Under the pieces are notes generated by a model. That model was not told the DNA's origin. It saw nothing but the letters and a program-made list of their open reading frames with translations, and ran no database searches. The position numbers were made by a program, and so were the translations under genes. Of a stretch of 9,902 bases of DNA, positions 6,476 through 9,902 are shown one piece after another. Source of the stretch: CAYONP01 sp964405335 (GTDB lineage Bacteria > Armatimonadota > UBA10988); NCBI GenBank assembly GCA_964405335.1, contig CAYONP010000141.1:1-9902 (forward strand), given 5' to 3'. Each line of letters begins with the position of its first letter. Positions within the stretch are counted from its first letter, which is position 1.

Positions 6476-9400
6476 ATGAGAATCGACCGCCGCGCCGCGC
6501 TGCTTGCCCTGTGCTGCTGCCTGCCCGCCTGCGCCCAGTCGCCGGCCGAGCTGGCCGCCGGGTTTGTTGCGCCGCCGGCCTCGGCCCGGCCGCATACCTG
6601 GTGGCACTGGATGTCGGGCAACATCAGCCGCGAGGGGATCACGCTCGACCTCGAGGCGATGGCCCGCGTCGGCGTCGGCGGGGCGCAGATCTTCGATGTG
6701 CAGCCGGGCGTGCCGTCGGGGCCGGTCGACTATGCCAGCCCCGAGTGGCGGGCGATGGTCGCTCACGCCGCGGCCGAGGCGAAGCGGCTGGGCATCGAGC
6801 TGTGCCTGCACAACTGCGCCGGCTGGTCGTCGTCGGGCGGGCCGTGGGTTCAGCCTGAACAGGCGATGCAGCGGCTGACCTGGAGCGAGCGCGAGGTGAC
6901 CGGACCGGCGCGGTTCGACGAGCCGCTGGTCCAGCCCGAGACGCGCCACGGCTACTACGTCGACACGGTGGTGCTGGCCTTCCCCACGCCGCGCGGCGAG
7001 GGCGCCGACTACCGCATCCCCGGCTGGCAGGGCAAGGCCTGCTTCGAGCGGCACGACCGGATCGAGCCGCCTAGCGAGGCGACCGCACCGGCAGGCGCGG
7101 TGATCCCGCTCGACGCGATCGTTGACCTGACCGACCGGTTTGCCGACGGGCGGCTGACCTGGGACGTGCCCGACGGCACCTGGACGGTGCTCCGCTGCGG
7201 CCACACCTGCACCGGGGCGCAGAACGCGCCGGCGGCGGATCCGGGGCGCGGGCTCGAGGTGAGCAAGCTCGATCGCGAGGCCATCGATGCGTTCTGGGCC
7301 GGTCAGCTCGACATCCTGCTCGACGAGCTGGGCCCGCTGGCCGGCAGCGTGGTCAACAACGTGCTGATCGACAGCTACGAGATGGGCAGCGAGAACTGGT
7401 GCCGCAACATGCCGGCCGAGTTCCGCGCTCGGACCGGCTACGACCTCGCCGGCTGGCTGCCGGCGACGATTGGCTACGTGGTCGACAGCCTCGAGGCCTC
7501 GGAGCGGTTCCTGTGGGACTTCCGCCGGGTCATCTGCGATCTCTTTGCCGAGGCTTATGTCGGCGGCTTCGCCGAGCATGCCCGGGCGCGCGGGATGCTG
7601 CTCAGCATCGAGGGTTACGGCAACGGGCCGTTCGACAACCTGCAGGTGCAGGGCATCGCCGACATCCCGATGGCCGAGTTCTGGACCGGCGGCCGTGGCG
7701 ACGAGCACACCAGCAAGCTGGCCGCCAGCGCGGCCAACACCTACGGCCGACGTTACGTCGGTGCCGAGGCCTTCACCGCCGCGCCACAGCAGGGCCGGTG
7801 GACCAACCACCCGGGCAACCTCAAGGCGCTCGGCGACCGGATGTACTGCTTCGGCATCAACCGCTTCATCTTCCACCGCTACGCGCACCAGCCCTGGACC
7901 GACCGCCTGCCCGGCATGACCATGGGGCCGTGGGGGTTCCATTTCGAGCGGACCAGCACCTGGTTCGAGCAGAGCACCGGCTGGATGGACTACCTGACCC
8001 GCTGCCAGTACCTGCTGCAGTCGGGCCGGTTCGCCGCCGACCTGCTCTATTACTACGGTGAGAGTGCGCCGCTGAGCCTCGACACGCGCGGCGGCCTGCG
8101 CCCGTCGCCGCCGGTCGGCTACGATTTCGACGGCGCGAGCTTCGAGATCCTCGACCGAATCACCGTCCGCAACGGCCGCATCACGCTGCCCAGCGGCATG
8201 GAGTATGCCCTGCTGGTGCTGCCCGACAGCCCCTGGATGCGCCCGGCGGTCGCCCGCCGCGTGGCCGAGATCGTCCGTGCCGGGGCGACCGTCTATGGCC
8301 CGCGGCCGGTCGCCTCGCCCAGCCTGGCCGGCCAGCCGGCGGCCGACGCCGAGGTGGCGCGGCTGGCCGCCGAGGTGTGGGGCGACATCGACGGCACCAC
8401 GGTCACCGAGCACGGTTACGGCGCTGGGCGCGTGGTCTACGGCGTGCCGCTCGAGGCGCTGCTGGCCGAGTCGGGCGTCGCGCCCGATGTCGAGTTGGTT
8501 GGCGCCGAGCGGCAGCGGGTCGAGTGGATCCATCGCCGCATCGGCCCGGCCGACGCCTGGTTCGTCTCGAACCAGCGCACCGCGGCCCGGACCATCGAGG
8601 CGAGTTTCCGGCTCAGCGGCCGGCAGCCCGAGTTGTGGGACCCGACCACCGGCGAGATGTCACCCGCGCCCGTCTGGCGCGAGGAGGGCGGCCGGACCAT
8701 CGTGCGGCTGAGCCTGGCACCGTCGGGTTCGGTCTTCGTCGTCTTCCGCGATGCAGCCGAGGTCGACCCGGTGGTTTCGCTGCGCCGCGACGGGGCCGAG
8801 CTACCGGCCGGGGCGGCTCGTTCCGAAGTGCCGCTCGAGATCGTGCGGGCGACCTACGGCGTGCTGGCCAACCCGCCGCAGTGCGTCGACGTGACGGCGC
8901 AGCTCCGCGCGGCGGTCGACGGCAACGTGTTGAGCATCGCGGCGACCAACGGCATCGCCGGCGATCCGGCGGTCAACATCGTCAAGGAGCTGCGGGTCGA
9001 GTATCTGCTGGGTGGCGTGCCGGGCAGCCTGACCGTGCGCGAGAACGAGTTGATCGAGCTGCCGCGGACCAGCACGCTGAGCCTGCCCCATGGCGCGGCG
9101 CTGACGGCCACCGCCCGCGGCGTGCGGCTCGAGGCGTTTGAGCCGGGCGCCTACGAGGTGGTCACCGCCGCCGGGCGCAGCGTCGCCGCCGACATCACCG
9201 ACGTGCCCGCGGCGAGCGAGGTCGGCGGCCCATGGCAGGTGGCCTTCCCGGCCGGCTGGGGCGCGCCCGAGCAGACCACCTTCGACACGCTCGTCTCGTG
9301 GCCCGAGCATGACGACGAGGGCATCCGCTTCTTCTCGGGCACGGCCACCTACCGGCGCACGCTGGAGATCCCCGCGGCCTGGCTGGCGGCGGGCCGGCGG

Positions 9401-9826
9401 GTCTATCTCGACCTGGGCGCGGTCGAGGTGATCGCCCGGGTGCGGCTCAACGGTCAGGAACTGGGCCTGCTCTGGACGCCGCCGTTCCGGGTCGAGCTGA
9501 CCGCCGCGGCGCGGCCGGGGCCCAACAGCCTCGAGGTCGAGGTGACCAATCTGTGGCCGAACCGGCTGATCGGCGACGAGGCCAAGCCGGACGACCGCGA
9601 ATGGCGGGGCGGCAACCTGGCGCGCTGGCCGGCCTGGATGACCGACGGCACGCCGCGGCCCGAGACCGGGCGCTACACCTGGACCACCTGGCACCACTAC
9701 AACGCCGACTCGCCACTGCTGCCCAGCGGGCTGATCGGCCCGGTGCGGCTGATCGGCTCGCGGACGGTCGAGCTGACCCTGCCCACCCGCCAGCCGCGCC
9801 GCCCGCCCGGGGCGCGGAGGCGGTGA
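6476..9826 (+). CDS. GH106-type alpha-L-rhamnosidase, exported
   Basis: This 1116-residue protein fits the length and pattern of GH106 enzymes, inverting glycosidases that remove alpha-L-rhamnose from polysaccharides and glycosides. The N-terminus (MRIDRRAALLALCCCLPACAQS) is an export signal. LPAC ending at Cys19 may be a lipobox, but Pro at -2 is atypical and ACA-QS could be a signal peptidase I site. The opening motif FVAPPASARPHTWWHWMSGN with 'GVGGAQIFDV' is diagnostic. The barrel carries LIDSYEMGSENW (Glu302, Glu306), SIEGYGNGPFDN (Glu379) and MAEFW (Glu401), which are the candidate acidic active-site residues; I do not assign roles. Residues about 955-1035 form a GH2-like sugar-binding beta-sandwich (YRRTLEIPAAW, VRLNGQELGLLWTPPF), followed by TWTTWHHYNADSPLLPSGL. 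The C-terminus is a short Pro/Arg-rich tail. The gene is flanked by related intergenic repeats. The family is firm; exact substrate linkage is unknown. Minus-strand open frames inside are shadows. Confidence 0.92.
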   Translation: MRIDRRAALLALCCCLPACAQSPAELAAGFVAPPASARPHTWWHWMSGNISREGITLDLEAMARVGVGGAQIFDVQPGVPSGPVDYASPEWRAMVAHAAAEAKRLGIELCLHNCAGWSSSGGPWVQPEQAMQRLTWSEREVTGPARFDEPLVQPETRHGYYVDTVVLAFPTPRGEGADYRIPGWQGKACFERHDRIEPPSEATAPAGAVIPLDAIVDLTDRFADGRLTWDVPDGTWTVLRCGHTCTGAQNAPAADPGRGLEVSKLDREAIDAFWAGQLDILLDELGPLAGSVVNNVLIDSYEMGSENWCRNMPAEFRARTGYDLAGWLPATIGYVVDSLEASERFLWDFRRVICDLFAEAYVGGFAEHARARGMLLSIEGYGNGPFDNLQVQGIADIPMAEFWTGGRGDEHTSKLAASAANTYGRRYVGAEAFTAAPQQGRWTNHPGNLKALGDRMYCFGINRFIFHRYAHQPWTDRLPGMTMGPWGFHFERTSTWFEQSTGWMDYLTRCQYLLQSGRFAADLLYYYGESAPLSLDTRGGLRPSPPVGYDFDGASFEILDRITVRNGRITLPSGMEYALLVLPDSPWMRPAVARRVAEIVRAGATVYGPRPVASPSLAGQPAADAEVARLAAEVWGDIDGTTVTEHGYGAGRVVYGVPLEALLAESGVAPDVELVGAERQRVEWIHRRIGPADAWFVSNQRTAARTIEASFRLSGRQPELWDPTTGEMSPAPVWREEGGRTIVRLSLAPSGSVFVVFRDAAEVDPVVSLRRDGAELPAGAARSEVPLEIVRATYGVLANPPQCVDVTAQLRAAVDGNVLSIAATNGIAGDPAVNIVKELRVEYLLGGVPGSLTVRENELIELPRTSTLSLPHGAALTATARGVRLEAFEPGAYEVVTAAGRSVAADITDVPAASEVGGPWQVAFPAGWGAPEQTTFDTLVSWPEHDDEGIRFFSGTATYRRTLEIPAAWLAAGRRVYLDLGAVEVIARVRLNGQELGLLWTPPFRVELTAAARPGPNSLEVEVTNLWPNRLIGDEAKPDDREWRGGNLARWPAWMTDGTPRPETGRYTWTTWHHYNADSPLLPSGLIGPVRLIGSRTVELTLPTRQPRRPPGARRR

Positions 9827-9849
9827 GGACGCAGGTCGGGCACCTGGGC

Positions 9850-9902
9850 GCCGGCCGCGTTGGTAGGGCGCTTTCGCCGAAAGCGCCGGCCGCGTTGGTA
9901 GG
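9850..9902. repeat. Tandem palindromic repeat, cut by window end
   Basis: GCCGGCCGCGTTGGTAGG occurs at 9850-9867 and again at 9885-9902, period 35 bp. Between them a 9 bp perfect stem (GGCGCTTTC, loop GCC, GAAAGCGCC) spans 9867-9887. The array continues beyond the window. The hairpin lies 41 nt after the stop of the GH106 gene and could also act as a transcript end, though there is no T-run. A smaller stem, CAGGT-CGGGC-ACCTG, precedes it at 9832-9846. Confidence 0.7.

Noticed and set aside
6245..8533. 762-codon open frame on the minus strand opposite the GH106 gene
   Set aside because: The plus strand encodes recognisable GH106 motifs throughout; the antisense product is low-complexity Arg/Gly/Ala-rich and crosses the repeat region.
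8801..9697. 298-codon minus-strand open frame
   Set aside because: Shadow of the C-terminal part of the GH106 gene; no recognisable motif.

Overview
The window is GC-rich bacterial DNA with dense coding and strong G/C preference at third codon positions. The proteins suggest a Gram-negative, polysaccharide-degrading organism: an NHL beta-propeller protein, a Tat-type alpha-L-fucosidase, a very large GH106-type alpha-L-rhamnosidase and a PIN-toxin module. A planctomycete or related PVC-type bacterium is my best guess, but no marker gene here proves the lineage.

Layout. Positions 1-1463 (+) hold the 3' part of an NHL-repeat gene, cut by the window edge. It converges on a minus-strand gene (1533-2903) for a secreted protein with a possible internal thioester domain and a Cys/Lys/Arg/His-rich tail; a strong shared hairpin lies between the two stops. 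Positions 2904-3316 are non-coding. Positions 3317-3901 are a repeat cluster: two copies, identical by eye, of a 206 bp element with 18 bp perfect terminal inverted repeats, plus several solo copies of its ends.

From 3951 onward everything reads on the plus strand: a GH29 alpha-L-fucosidase (3951-5483), an antitoxin/PIN toxin pair with ATGA overlap (5520-5747 and 5744-6166), a non-coding stretch with degenerate GC-palindrome repeats (6167-6475), and the GH106-family enzyme (6476-9826). A short tandem palindromic repeat runs off the right edge.

How the parts fit. The two glycosidases act on the 6-deoxyhexoses L-fucose and L-rhamnose, both carry export signals, and together suggest use of deoxysugar-rich polysaccharides such as algal or exopolysaccharide material. 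No transporter, sulfatase or regulator is visible, so a full utilisation locus is not shown. The toxin-antitoxin pair has its own putative promoter. The repeats occupy three intergenic gaps and mark the region as accessory and rearranging. The most notable observations are the 206 bp element cluster, the possible thioester protein with its periodic Cys tail, and two equally good translation starts on the fucosidase that would give exported and non-exported forms.
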